NCBI GenBank assembly: GCA_025330725.1
Contig: JAIWND010000020.1
Location: forward strand, 434,001 to 498,000
Reading direction: 5' to 3'
DNA length: 64,000 nucleotides
Source: Chlamydoabsidia padenii
Lineage: Eukaryota; Mucoromycota; Mucoromycetes; Mucorales; Cunninghamellaceae
Shown: positions 24,041-36,462 of the stretch, piece after piece
How positions within the stretch are numbered: position 1 is the first letter of the stretch
Layout of the letters: the number at the start of each line of letters is the position of its first letter
Notes under the pieces: model-generated
Databases searched by the model: none
What the model was told of the DNA's origin: nothing
What the model saw: only the letters and a program-made list of their open reading frames with translations
Position numbers and translations under genes: made by a program

Positions 24041-24485
24041 GACTCAAAATTGCACAGTATAGTATACTTTAGATACTAACAGAATATAACTGTAAATGTA
24101 TCTGGACCAATTGGGTTCACTTGCTCTCATCAAGATCATTTTATGCAGATCTTTGGCAGATTTGGGTCAGGAACAAATAAAAAAAAAGGGGGGGGGGATT
24201 CGGAGGACTAAATTCTCCAAATGACTTGACCACAATTGTTGCCAGTATGCTTTGAATACTATCAGAAAGTGTCATAACACAGCAAGTTATAAAGCAATAG
24301 AGTTACCTTGTTTTTTTGGTCATGTTTTTTTTTATTTATTTTTTTACAAATGACAGGTAGAAATCATCGCAAGTTTGGACTGAGTGACACAAGGTACTTT
24401 GTGTTTAGGTTTTGCGGTAAAGTTTGTTGGAAATATGTTATAGTGTGCATATCACCACTTTAATCATTAGCATCCGTTAACAATT
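24041..24485 (-). repeat. Dispersed repeat, copy L1 (reverse orientation)
   Basis: The reverse complement of 24041-24485 aligns along its length to 37155-37590 and, with gaps, to about 27950-28310. Shared blocks include the ends ACGGATGCTAATGATTAAAG and GACTCAAAATTGCAC, plus TTACCTGTCATTT and GGGTCAGGAAC between. It lies directly upstream of the plus-strand coiled-coil pseudogene, as copy R2 lies upstream of the minus-strand paralogue. Confidence 0.75.
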
Positions 24486-24931
24486 AAGCGCGTAGACCAA
24501 ATCTGACCAGGGTGTGGCCTCACGAAATTCAAATTTTGATTTGCCAGAACATGAATTGATTGGGGATAGACACTTTAATCGTTAGCATCGATTTAACTCA
24601 AGTATTCAGGTCTTTGTGTCAGTCGAGTCAAGCGTAAGATACGTATTGTGGGCTGGTGATTGCATAAATCGAACAGCGTTGAAAGTTGGCAATGTACTTC
24701 AAACGCCGCCGAAAGTGCCTGGATTCCCTGAACTGAAATCTTTGTGCAACTCCCAAAAAAAAAAAGTTGGGAGAGCAATTCATCTCAAGTCAACTGTAGT
24801 ATCCGAGCTGACAAGCCTATCATCAACAGGGCTTCCCCAAGAGGACCCGCATCATTCCAACCTAAAAAGTGATCAGCGGGTCTGGCGGACTCTAAAAAAA
24901 GTGGGGGATAAAAAGTGGCAACAACCGAAAA

Positions 24932-26591
24932 ATGTTTTTCTTTCTTCTTTTTCTCTATATTACCCTCAGCTCTGATTATGTCTCTATAATGCCACACTCT
25001 GATTACGTCTCTACAATGCCGCATTCTGATTACGTCTCTACATTGCCGCATTCTGATCACGTCTCTACAATGTCGCATTCTGATTACGTCTCTACAAAGT
25101 CGCGTTCAGATTACGCCTCTACAATGCCGCATTCTGATTACGTCTTTACAATGCCTCGCTCTACTTTTATCAAGAAACGACAACCATTTTCGTATTACAT
25201 TGAACAAAATAAAAAACTAGCCCTATTGGTGGAAAAAGGAAAACAAGAAATCCGTGACCGCCAACGTGAATTGAACGAGCAACAACGACAACATGCGTCG
25301 CAACTGGCCCAACTGAAGTGTCAATACAACCAACACCTGGCACAGGTCAAGCACCAATACGAAGCGGACCTCGAAGAACGTACAAAGAGGTACCAACAAT
25401 GGCTCAAAATCGAGGACGACTCGCGAATCAAGCATCCATCCGACCAAGTCTGTCCTGTTGTCCTTACCCTTTGCACCAAAACCAAGCTTGAATACACCCC
25501 CAAAATCTCGCAACTGAACTGTGATACTCTGGTACACGTCCGACAAATTCTTACCTTTGGCTCTAATGTGGATGGCGTCCTGACTTTCATCTGTGATACC
25601 AAGTCCTTATTGATCCGTGGTGGTAAAAGGATTCCACAACAATACACCAACTTGCTCATCATGGAACAAATAGTCAACAACTTCTGTCATTGGTCAACCA
25701 AGCGTGATGAAAGTGAAACGACCTTTTACAGGCGGTTCGCTTCGATCCTAGACACCCAAATACTGATGTCATTTTGGCTGACGGTGAAACAAGCTCGATG
25801 TCTTCAAAGGTAGCAATCGAAACGAACAAGGCGATGTTCTCCAGTGGTGGTTTACCTCCTGCCTATGGTCGAAAAATCGACTTGATCCTGAAATGCTCGC
25901 AAGTGCTATGGTGGATATCTCCAGTAATGAATGGAAAAGGGCCAAGGTCAGCAACTCTGTCAAACTTCACCAGCAATCAAAAAACCTACAACTCAACGCT
26001 ACCAATCTCTTTACTCTCAACACCAAGTTTGGCGTGAAAACCACCGTTGCCATGGACTTTGTGGGGAATTCAGGCTACCTGTATCTTTTGCGGATTCTCG
26101 ATGATGATGACAATAATGGTCTTGATAGTTGTGTCACTGTTGCCTATTTGGTTACTACATTGGTTATCCCTACAAATATCGAATCAATAGTCACATGGGA
26201 AAATACTCTGCGTGGATTGCTTACCTTGAAGGTAGGATCATGTTAAACAAAAAGAAAAAATGAAAAAAAAAATACTAACAACAGATATCCATCTCTTTAT
26301 TTGTAGGATCGTCTTGTCGTCATTGCTTGTAAAATTAGATGTGAACTCTGCCAACATGGTACCAATTTGAATGACACTTGTATAGCACCATCGACTAAAC
26401 AATCCAGCTCCCAATCGCCATTCATTTTTGTCACACCAAAGAACAACCGTGTAAAAAAACGCAAACTTGTGTCCTTGTATGGTGATACCCCTGCCGTGAT
26501 CAACGTCATGTATAGCAGCAATAACAATAACAAGGCTTTATGGAAACTCAATAACACAAGTCCGAAGATCTACTCTCACCCCTCTCCCTAG
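24932..26591 (+). pseudogene. Coiled-coil / PD-(D/E)XK-like family protein, copy 1 (frameshifted)
   Basis: The core start is ATG 25151: MPRSTFIKKRQPFSYYIEQN, nearly identical to the minus-strand paralogue at 36462. Residues ~15-90 are a charged coiled coil. An uncharacterised region follows to about 25740. The frame then shifts near 25750 (to NTDVILADGE), and again near 25885, after GRKIDLIL, to continue ISSNEWKRAKVSN, SVKLHQQSKNLQLNA and VAMDFVGNSGYLYLL. An in-phase intron at 26232-26306 leads to a basic tail ending at TAG 26589-26591. Asp in KIDLIL and Glu-x-Lys in NEWK fit the PD-(D/E)XK nuclease signature; I recall similar proteins as a multicopy family in Mucoromycota. Two frameshifts mean no full-length product. 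The 27-bp array at its start is listed separately. Confidence 0.65.
24971..25159 (+). repeat. 27-bp minisatellite, seven units, spanning the start codon
   Basis: Seven contiguous 27-bp units begin at 24971, 24998, 25025, 25052, 25079, 25106 and 25133. Each encodes a variant of SDYVSTMPH. The last unit contains the ATG that matches the single start codon of the paralogue at 36462. Because 27 is a multiple of three, every unit stays in frame and most carry their own ATG. Confidence 0.9.
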
Positions 26592-27689
26592 CAATTCTAC
26601 ATATATACAATCTTCCTTTATACATATTCTGTTTATAAATAAAAGATACAAGCATCTAACCTATTTGTGTATAATATTGTAAAATGGTTTTTACATAGGC
26701 TACATCTATATAAATGTGACCAATACTCGACTTCCTTCCTACACAGACTGTAATGATGTAAATGCAGCCCATGTAGATATAGTATACTGTAGTAATATTA
26801 ATATGATATAGATGTACAGTAGTATACAGTAATAATATTGATGTGATATACGTTCAATTTTAATAAACACACCATATGTAAAATAGGTTAAACAAAATCA
26901 TCTCCTCGATGGTTTGTTTGATTTAATCGAGGTTTGATGTAGTAATAACTATATTAAAGATAAAAGCTATGTATCATTTAGTTTGCCGAGAAGAATACAG
27001 GAAAGGGAAGTCGGGATTTGAAAATCTGACATGCATGAATTACTTGGGAAAATGGGATCCTTCTTTTCGAACGAAAAACATAGTATGATCTTGATAAGCA
27101 CTTTACTATAGAGTCTTATCAATTGAGTACTGTCCTTATAGTAAGAGTATCGTGTTTGACGGGATTTGAAAAAACACTCAAAAGTGTCACAAAGAAAAAG
27201 GTCGATCCACTCATTTTGGTGGGTTAGTATATATATTAGTTAAACACAAATAGAATAAACATCATCTCTTTTACTTTTGGGGGTTTTTTACACTGAGGTG
27301 CTGATAGTGACAACCAGCTACCTCGCTACTCTTTTATTCTTCTCTTGTTTGGTATTTATAAACGTTGGATTGTGATTTCTGCGTTTGGTCTTCTTTTTAT
27401 TGTCATCTTGTTACTGTTAGGTCTGTTTTTACCAATCTAGTGCCATACATCTCAACCTTGATCTCCCACCTCGTATATATGTATACTGTATACCCTCTTT
27501 AACTTTAGTATTCTATCCTTATTGTATGTATCCATTCGTTCATATAAATAAAAAAAAAATCCTGCTAATGTCATTGAATTCTACCTTTGAAACATGTTTT
27601 GTTTTTATAGATTACTGTATGGACTGGTAGTAGCTGTGCATATGGCCTTCCGGGATTCTTCTTGCAGTTTTGAAATTCCGCCGTGAATT
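26592..27689. other. Intergenic with motif copies and a membrane-tail remnant
   Basis: Contains TCGGGATTTGAAAATC at 27011 and GGGATTTGAAAAAA at 27161. From about 27303 to a TAG near 27440 one plus frame reads as a short acidic lead and then KRWIVISAFGLLFIVILLLL, an apparent C-terminal membrane anchor preceded by a pyrimidine tract and an AG. No upstream exon is found, so it is probably debris. Confidence 0.35.
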
Positions 27690-28310
27690 TTTACTCGCTC
27701 CATTGTTAACGGATGCTAATGATTGAAGTGGCCATGTGAATACTATGATATGTTTCCCACATACTTTACCGCAGGAGCCAAGTCAAAAGACCCTTGTGTC
27801 AGTTAATGCAGGCTTGTGATGTCTTTTACCTATCACTTGTATAGAATAAAATAAAAAGTGCGAAGAGGGAACCAGACTTTGTTTTCAAATCCCGCTTACC
27901 CTAGGTTCCCTACCAAGACCTGGTAATGAGTACTACTCGCTCAATTGTTTACGGATGCTAATGATTAAAGTGGTGATGGGGATAGTATAACATATTTCCA
28001 ACAAACTTTATCGCAAAACCTAAGCACGAAGTTCCTTATGTCAGTCAGTTCAAGCTTGCAATGACTTTTACCTGTCATTTAAAAATAAAAAGACATAAAT
28101 TATGACCAAAAAAGCAAGATCACTCTATTACTCTATAATTTGCGGTGATACATTCTAATGGTATTTAAAGCATACTGGCCAAGTCATTTCGATAGTTCTA
28201 CCCGCCGGATTCTTTTTCTTTTTGTTCCTGACCCAAATCTGGCAAATATATGCATGAAAAGAACCCTATCACGAAAACTCTTTTTAGAAATTAAGCACTA
28301 GAGTAAGTAC
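27690..28310 (+). repeat. Dispersed repeat, copy R1 (orphan)
   Basis: Collinear with 36900-37650. Both have two tandem subunits of about 245 bases, each starting GTTAACGGATGC or GTTTACGGATGC followed by TAATGATT(A/G)AAGTGG. Both contain TTTTCAAATCCCGC, CCTAGGTTCCCTACCAAGA and GACTTTTACCTGTCATT. R1 lacks the roughly 100 bases corresponding to 37500-37590 but continues with a match to 37600-37650. No copy of the coiled-coil gene adjoins it. Confidence 0.75.
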
Positions 28311-30450
28311 AGTAAAGCCTTTATGGAATCATTGTTCAAACGATTCAATCAACATCGAAATACATAAAGTATAACAATAATTGACTACATTTATATTATA
28401 GAGTTTTAGAAAGACAGATACATACAAAAACTAGAGTATGGAGTATATCACACCGGTAACCCTAATACAAAGGATATAGTCGGAGTTCAATCATAAGAAC
28501 CGATGCATGAATCACATTTGGGACAAATGGTTTAATGAAGTTTATTTTAATACAAGTTAAGCTACATAATATAACCAATATAACCAATATAAAAAGTAAC
28601 AAAGGAACTATTCTAAAAAGCAGGTAAGATGAGACAGAATGATCTCATTATCAACCAAGATCATTAAAGAAGAGGTAACCACCCATGCTATTGTTGCCGG
28701 TTGCGTGGGTTATAGTATCGGATTGGGATTCTGTATAGTACTTGATTAGAGTTGGAATCGGATAATCTGATTCATAGAGAGAGGTCCATCACTTTTAAAA
28801 AGTCATAATAGGTCCGCTTCTTTTTTTTTTTTTGGGTGTAAGAGTCGAGGGTCCGCCATAAAGATTCCATTCACCTTTTTCCAATTCTCGTTGGTACCAA
28901 CCGTCATTGATGCTGCACAAAGATCAGTGTAGACACCATTCCACAGTGCCAAAGGATCTTATAAATTGAATAGTAAGAGGTTTAGTATAATATTATGATC
29001 TCTGATCATACCGCCCTTTTTCTATTTCACCATACCAATATAGCATCCACCTTGAAGGTTACACGGCCATACTATGCCAAATCGCCAATTGTCGTCCTGT
29101 CCTGCTACCCCAATTCAAAGCCATGTTGTGTTGTCAGCCAATTCGCCCATGTGGTGGTCAATACGAGGAAGAGGCCTTTGATCAAAAATGGTGACATGTG
29201 CCTTGTGATAAATTAGGTTACGTCGCCAATGATGGTAGTGGTGCCCAACCTTTGTTCCTTGTCCAAGTCGTTCTTAAGTTTTAAAGATGGCATCCTGTCA
29301 TTTGTTGTTAACCTTCAAATGTTGTGATTCATGGATGTTGAGCCCAGATGGTTATTGTACCAAGTTGAGTATTTGAAGTGATCACGCAGGTTAGGATTGC
29401 TGTAGACTATAAGAGAGTCGTCAATAAGTTCAAGTCAGTATAACAAAACAAAAAGAAGGATATTACTTACTTTCATCAATACATTATAGCCCATATCAAA
29501 GACTACAGTAAATAAAAGAGTAATGGTTAGATAGTAAACCAATATGGCAGTGTTTGTGTGTCGCTTACTTCCTTCCATTTTTTCCAAGCATAACTCCAAG
29601 AGGAATATAGGATGCTACTAACTTTGCCTAGAGTTCATTTCCAACTACAAGTAACAATGTCAGGTAAGTAATACATACAATCAACTCCATTTGTCATTGT
29701 ATATTGTATGCGGGGAAGAGTATAGGACTTACCTTGAGGGTTCCTGGGCTGAATTCCGTTTCGTACAGAAACCACAAGCTACCGATTTTGTTATGACAGT
29801 AAAAGCAAATAAAGATTAGTGTATTAAATCTTCATTTACAACGTATATCTTACCATTCCTGTTTCTACACCTTCAAAAGCTGCCATGGTCTGGACTAATG
29901 GCGATTTTTTTTTTTCGCGGATAAATGTTGCTGACCATGTCCAAAGGTATTGTAAAACTGTTGTCCAGCCATTGAATAGTGTGTCAAAGCTGTTTACTGT
30001 TGTCCATTGTTGTAGAGTGAATAGGCAGTTCCCAGACCAATGATTCGGATTATTGGGAGAGAAAAGAAGCGGGTGCGAAAATTTGAAAAGTCTTCATTTT
30101 TTTGATCGACCTTATTCAAACGCCGCTTCATTGTCATTGGCCTCCCCAGATAACCCCTTGAGACAGTTTACCATGTCATGCCATCGTAATGTATTCAAGT
30201 AAAAGAAAGAATTAGCTTGGTTTGAGTATCATTGATCACTATAAATTAAATCAAGCCGATAACAAGTGCCTGATTTATGAATGTGGTCGGAATTTGAATC
30301 TGATTGTCCAGTGCGATTTGCATAAACGAATCCATTTGCAGTGGTGGTATATATATAAAAAGTCAATTTAATGTTTCAAGTATTTTTTATTATTACAAAG
30401 GGTATATAAAATGGAGGATGTATGGATGGAATGTATTATTATGTTATTGT
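28311..30450. other. Intergenic with decayed coding fragments
   Basis: No intact gene. On the minus strand around 28970-28850 a frame reads LWNGVYTDLCAAS and GTNENWKKVNGIF, and 29290-29050 has further protein-like pieces interrupted by stops. Motif variants occur at 30114 (ATTCAAACGCCGC) and 30290. The family of the fragments is not recognised. Confidence 0.35.
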
Positions 30451-31188
<738 letters not shown>

Positions 31189-32144
31189 GTTGTGTACGAA
31201 AAGTTGATAAGTATCTGGAAGAGAGATGGAAGAAAAAAAAAAAAGGAGGGGAACCTTTAAATACCTGATTTGAAGAAAGAAAAAAAAAAAAGTCGCCCAG
31301 AAAATTGAGCCAATCAGAATGCTTCCCCCCTCTTGCAACCTTATCATGCGCTTTGGCTGCCTCCAGTGACTACAAGAACATGAATATTGTTTTTGAATGA
31401 AAAAACAGTTAGACTGTTTATTATCATCTTTTACGCATTCATAGAAACTTTAACCAGACCAAACGGATGATTGTGGCCGTTTCCAGAAATAGGCAAAATG
31501 TGAGGATAGTGCGGGATTTGTAATGAAACCTGGCATTTGTTTACATCAACAAACCATTAACACTCAATTTACAGGTGGGCGGAAAGAAACGTTCCACAGG
31601 TACTGGTTATAAGTGGATTGTAATAGAAATGAATAGAATAATAATGATTGATAAAGAGAGTGTCAAAAGAGTAATAATAAAGTAAATGACAGTACGAGGT
31701 CAAAGCGTAATATGTCCAATGAACATAATGGGGCAAGAGCGATCGTGTACGAACCGAAAACGATAAAACCATTTTGTACAACAATATGGGTCAAGTGACC
31801 CTTTTGCTATTTCTTACATTATCCGTTTTGTTGGCCCCCTGTCATTCTTGGAAACGTGGGAGAGGGGAGAAAAGAAAGTTTATGCAGGCGGGATTTGAAA
31901 AATGATGAAACTGTACCCCTTTTCTTTCTTTTTCTTTTTGAGTGAACACAGAGTAATTAAATATGATGCCATCAACAAATGTGGGTCGATATATGCACAC
32001 TTTAGGTTTGGCTTGACGTCCCCCCGAAAAAGTGACATTATCGGGAATTGAATATGTTTTGTGAATCTTTGCTGTTATGATTAGATATTCATTGATCAAC
32101 AATATTTCCAATGCCTATTTTGAACATCATTCTAATGATGACAA

Positions 32145-32209
<65 letters not shown>

Positions 32210-34634
32210 ACGAGAAGGCGGGTGACAAAGTGACAGCAGGCGCCGGGATTTGAAAAATCATTTTTGCATAAACGAGAAGAAACCCCGACACTTTAGCGTT
32301 ATCAAAAAGAAAAAGAAAGTTAGGGATTTTCATATGGACAAGGAAGTACTGCCGTCTTTTTTTTTTTGAAATGCTAAAAACTTTTCGAGATAGCAAAGTT
32401 CCTCCTCCAAAACGAGTTTCTTGTATTGTGACACGATGGCCTGGAGTCCATTATTTGCCATTTCCTAATAAAGCGTCAAAGTCAACAAAATGTAATGAGG
32501 GGTTATCGCCTGCCTGGATGTGAGCTCGATAGGCCGAAAAGAGAAACGGATAGTTGTTCAATTTAAACCACATCTCTTCCGTGCGCATACGAATCATTCT
32601 TCTTTAGGTTGACCTAGATGACATAAACGCATAAATGTAACCTTATCATGTAAAACATTTTGATAAAGTTAGCATATCCCAATCACAAGACACACTGTTT
32701 ACAAAAGAGATACACAAAATTAAGGGGCAATGGTATGTTTATAAGTTTCCAGTTGTTGTTTTATTGTTTACAGTATATAAAACACAAGCGGGGGTCTATT
32801 TTAGGATTGTGAGGCTATAAATAAGTAAAACCAGGTTTCACACAAATTAAAGGACGTCGACCACAGATTATCGATCCATAGATTCTAGGCCAGTGTTCGT
32901 GTCTTGTTTTTTCAGAGTAAGATCGAGTTTGAAGGAAGGAGGTGGCCGTAGGTCTGTATAAGAGAATTAGTATCCATTCCCTGTTCTCATATCACTAATC
33001 ATGCTTACCTATCAATATCTTTTCCATTTTTAACCAAAGCGAGAGCCGATCAAGGGTAAACGTGATACCATACAGTCGACATGATCATGTTTCTATCGGC
33101 AGTTGATAATCGAGGAAGTTTGAATTGTTGTGATCTTCCATTCCGGGTTACTAATAAAGGCAATCAAAAGTCTAATTCTAATCACCATCACCTGATTCTT
33201 CCTCACCTTTGTTGGCCTGTTGAGTGAGTTCCTACCAGTCAGTCTACCATGGAAAAAAGAGTCATTAGTTACTTTAGTTCAAATAGACAACAGCCATATA
33301 CATGTAAATATATACCTTTTCATCCATGGTACCCTCTGGAATATGGCCCCCATATTATCTTGATTTGATTCTTTTGTATATCCTATGGAGTAAAGAGAAT
33401 GGTAAGAAGAATACCACTTTCAAGTATTCATACATTGACTTGTAGATGAAGATATCTAATAAATTGTTGGAGACGATGTTGTTGTACGTTGAATTACAAT
33501 ATATAGTTGCAGTTGGCATCTGGTTCCCCCGTTGACATAAGAAGAAGACAAGTAGGGTTAATACATCAAAGTGAAAGGAAGGGAATACGTCATACAACAA
33601 CAACAACAATCATTGCAGAATATACCCTGTCAACACACCAATTAGTTCTATTTGCTGAGGAGGTTGTAATAGGTGTGCCAAAGAAAACCGCGCCGTTTGC
33701 ATGTAAAACACAATTGAGCTGTTTTCGTGATTGTCGAGATGGGTGGGCGGTTGTGTCGTTGATGTGGATGAATTGTACTAGTGGTTGCTGCTAATGTTTT
33801 CTGGTATTTGAACCTAAACATACAAGGAAAGAGAGAGAGAGAGGGAAAAGAGTATTAGTATCAAAGTCTTGATGAGGATGTTGATCCACATGAAGAATGG
33901 ACCTAGTCTACATTACCACCCAGTTCTTTTTCTTTTGCTTGTTCTTACCTTTTCCCCAGTTATTGTATTAGCCAAAAGATAAAACATCATTACCAACACC
34001 ATAAAAGTAGCTAGTCAAGAGTAAAGATGGATTCCATCAAGGCCAACTTTTTCCATAATGTGTGTCGCCATCAATAAGAAAGTCAAACAATCAAGACAGT
34101 GCATTCGTCATCACTAGAACAGTAAAGTATGAAACCATTGGTTAATTAGTTACTTGATCACGGACATTACCAGATCAACTTTACAAGATAAGACAAGACA
34201 CCAAGAGGTAGAAGACATTAATACCAAAGAATAAAAGTCGGTCGGAAGGGATAAAGTAAAATAAAGAGGAAGAGAAAAAAAAAGACACCGTTGCCCCTTT
34301 TTCAGATTTCAAGGCGGGATTTAAAAGATGTATATGCAGGGACAAAGACGATGATTTACTGAATGCATTTATTTATTGGTACTGAAGTGATAAAAGATAA
34401 AAGATAAAAATACAGATAAAAGATAAAAAGAAAAAGAAGGGTACAGAAGTGGGATATAATACAAGAGGAGTCTATATGGATATGTATGTACAAGCGGAAT
34501 AGAGAGAGGAAAAGGATGACATGACAAAGGGGGCCCCCGACAGAAACACCAAGACATCATAGAGAATACCGCGGCTTTGACCATACCAAGCAACCTAAAG
34601 GACCAGGACATCTACCCCCCAACAAGCAGATCCA
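31189..34634. other. Long gene-poor intergenic region
   Basis: No intact gene in about 3.4 kb. It holds motif copies at 31511 (GCGGGATTTGTAAT), 31888, 32242 and 34312, a GA dinucleotide run at 33828, and a 62-base poly-A. Between about 33000 and 33800 both strands have short protein-like frames broken by stops (for example minus 33790-33600, with VFFGTPITTSSAN), which I take as decayed coding sequence of unknown origin. Confidence 0.4.
32146..32207. repeat. 62-nt poly-A homopolymer
   Basis: An uninterrupted run of A. It could be a retroposed poly-A tail or slippage. No adjacent retrogene is recognised, and its exact length may be an assembly estimate. Confidence 0.9.
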
Positions 34635-34814
34635 GAGATCCACCTTACCAAATCGCCTACAACCTTCACACTTTGACCTAATCCCCAACCTCCCGCCCAA
34701 TGTCCACGATCATACACTTCCTGTTATGGTTATTCCCTTGTCCCATCCAGTCCACGGTATGACTTCCCGTCCCCATAACACCATTCAACCTATATACAAG
34801 AATGACGCTGCATT
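34635..34814 (+). repeat. Left arm of a ~180-bp inverted repeat
   Basis: The reverse complement of 35273-35453, with only a handful of mismatches visible by eye. The plus strand is open and reads RSTLPNRLQPSHFDLI, then NVHDHTLPVMVIPLSHPVHG and PHNTIQPIYKNDAAF, so it appears to be duplicated coding sequence of an unrecognised protein. The spacer between arms is about 458 bases. Confidence 0.8.
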
Positions 34815-35272
34815 TACCTGGTACTTATTCTCCTATTGGATTACTATTGGACTTGATAACATTGGCACCCGATAAAGTAACAAGTGAATCCATCCATTCC
34901 ATTGAGATAAACTATTTCTCCCCTCCCCCTCCTCTATATGTAAAGAGGAGGAGAGGAAGATAAAAATAAGAAGAGATTGGTGAGTTTCATAGTCTGTATT
35001 TATAATGTATTCATTTTTTTTTTTTCAATTTAACTTACCAAAGTAGAAAGCCCGTCCCCATTGTAGATGTCATTGCTGTATCTTGAGAGATATCTAGGCA
35101 TTTTAAACCTTGCATGACCGAGACCATCAGATTCAAACGCCGCCGAACGTCAAGGAGATCACCGTCAAAGGAATGGATTCGCAAGTTACTTTACCTAATA
35201 TAATCAACTATAAAAAAAAAAAACAATGTTATCAAGTCCAATAGGAAGACAAGTACCAACCCAAAAAAAAAA

Positions 35273-35453
35273 AAATGCAGCGTCATCCTTGTATATAGGT
35301 TGAATGGTGTTATGGGGACGAGAAGTCATACCGTGGACTGGATGGGACAAGGGAATAACCATAACAGGAAGTGTATGATCGTGGACATTGGACGGGAGGT
35401 TGAGGATTAGGTCAAAGTGAGAAGGTTCTAGGCGATTTGGTAAGGTGGATCTC
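35273..35453 (-). repeat. Right arm of the ~180-bp inverted repeat
   Basis: On minus it reads the same peptide with conservative differences (Glu for Gln, Leu for Pro, Ser for Pro, Asp for Asn). It lies about 90-270 bases downstream of the likely splice acceptor of the minus-strand coiled-coil gene, so it may be part of that gene's lost 3' exon. Confidence 0.8.
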
Positions 35454-35610
35454 CATCACTACCATCATGGTACGAGTAGAGAAGTCCAGTAGGTGTTGGC
35501 AGGTCGCAGCACGAACCAGCCAACCTAGTCATAGGACAACTATAGAAAGGGAAAAAAAATTAGTATTTGTTCACAATGACATCAAGTAATGCCCCCCCCC
35601 CTAGATTTAC

Positions 35611-36462
35611 CTGCAGTAACGCACCCACGGCCCATTCCATTTGGCTTCGCACCACTTCTTCTTGGCGGCCCACCTGGGCAGTTTCTTCAAGCACCTGGTC
35701 GTGCTGGAGGAGGAGGAGCTTGTTGTTATCCGCGAGGATTTGTTGATGATGATGATGATGATGATTGTCTTGTTGTTGATATTGATGGAGTTGTTGTTGA
35801 TAATGATGAAGCTGTTGTTGTTGCTGATGAAGTTGTTGTTGTTGTTGGCGGAGTTGATGATGTTGATGATGGAGATGGTGAGCTTGTATAGCCACTTCTT
35901 CTTTGACCTTTTTGATAAGCTCCCGCTGGCGGTTCGTTTGCTTTTGTTGCTTTTGTTGTTCTTGCTTTTGACGCCATTGGTCACGACGTTCCTGTCGTTG
36001 CTTTACCCGACGCCGTTGCTCCGCCTGTTGTTGTTGCTGTTCAAATTGTTGGAGAAGGAGAGCCTTTTCTTTTTGATGAGCTTCTTTTTGGTCTTGCTGA
36101 GCTTGATTCATGGCTTCCTGTTGTTGCTTGGCTTGTTGTTGGAGACATGCTTTGTTTTCGGCTTCCTTGTCCTCAAGTTGCTTCTGGCGCCGGTCATCTT
36201 CGATCTTTAGCCATTGCTGGTATCGTCGGGTGCGTTCTTCAAGATCCGCTTCGTATTCCCGTTTTTGTTGGGTTAGCTTGTGATTGTATTCACACTTGAG
36301 CTTGGCGATATCAAAGGCATGTTGTTCTCCTTGCATTTTCAGTCGATTTTCGCAGTCGCGAATATCGTGTTTTGTTTTTTCCACCAATTGAATTAGCTTT
36401 TTATTTTGTTCGATGTAGTAAGAAAATGGTTGGCGCTTTTTGATAAAAGTTGAACGAGACAT
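35611..36462 (-). CDS. Coiled-coil family protein, copy 2, lacking the nuclease-like region
   Basis: Starts MSRSTFIKKRQPFSYYIEQN at 36462. Residues 15-205 are a long charged coiled coil rich in Gln, Glu, Arg and Lys, aligning to copy 1 through YQQWLKIEDD. Residues ~205-262 are Gln/His-rich (QQQLH repeats, a His run). The exon ends at a possible donor, CTGCAG then GTAAAT, at 35610; reading through instead gives a stop at 35560. If spliced to the acceptor TATAG near 35543, a stop follows after four codons. Either way the region with NEWK seen in copy 1 is absent. Intact over 284 codons, so perhaps still expressed as a truncated coiled-coil protein. Confidence 0.5.

Noticed and set aside
24751..24782. 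Small hairpin CTCCCAA / TTGGGAG around a poly-A as a terminator or element end
   Set aside because: The 7-base stem is short and the poly-A loop is low-complexity; the paralogous site at 36790-36815 does not keep the stem.
32146..32207. Poly-A as the tail of a LINE or processed pseudogene
   Set aside because: No coding sequence or target-site duplication recognised upstream; kept only as a homopolymer.
35641..36210. 189-codon plus frame rich in Leu and Met
   Set aside because: Antisense of the Gln/His-rich coiled-coil gene; composition is fully explained by CAA/CAT repeats on the other strand.
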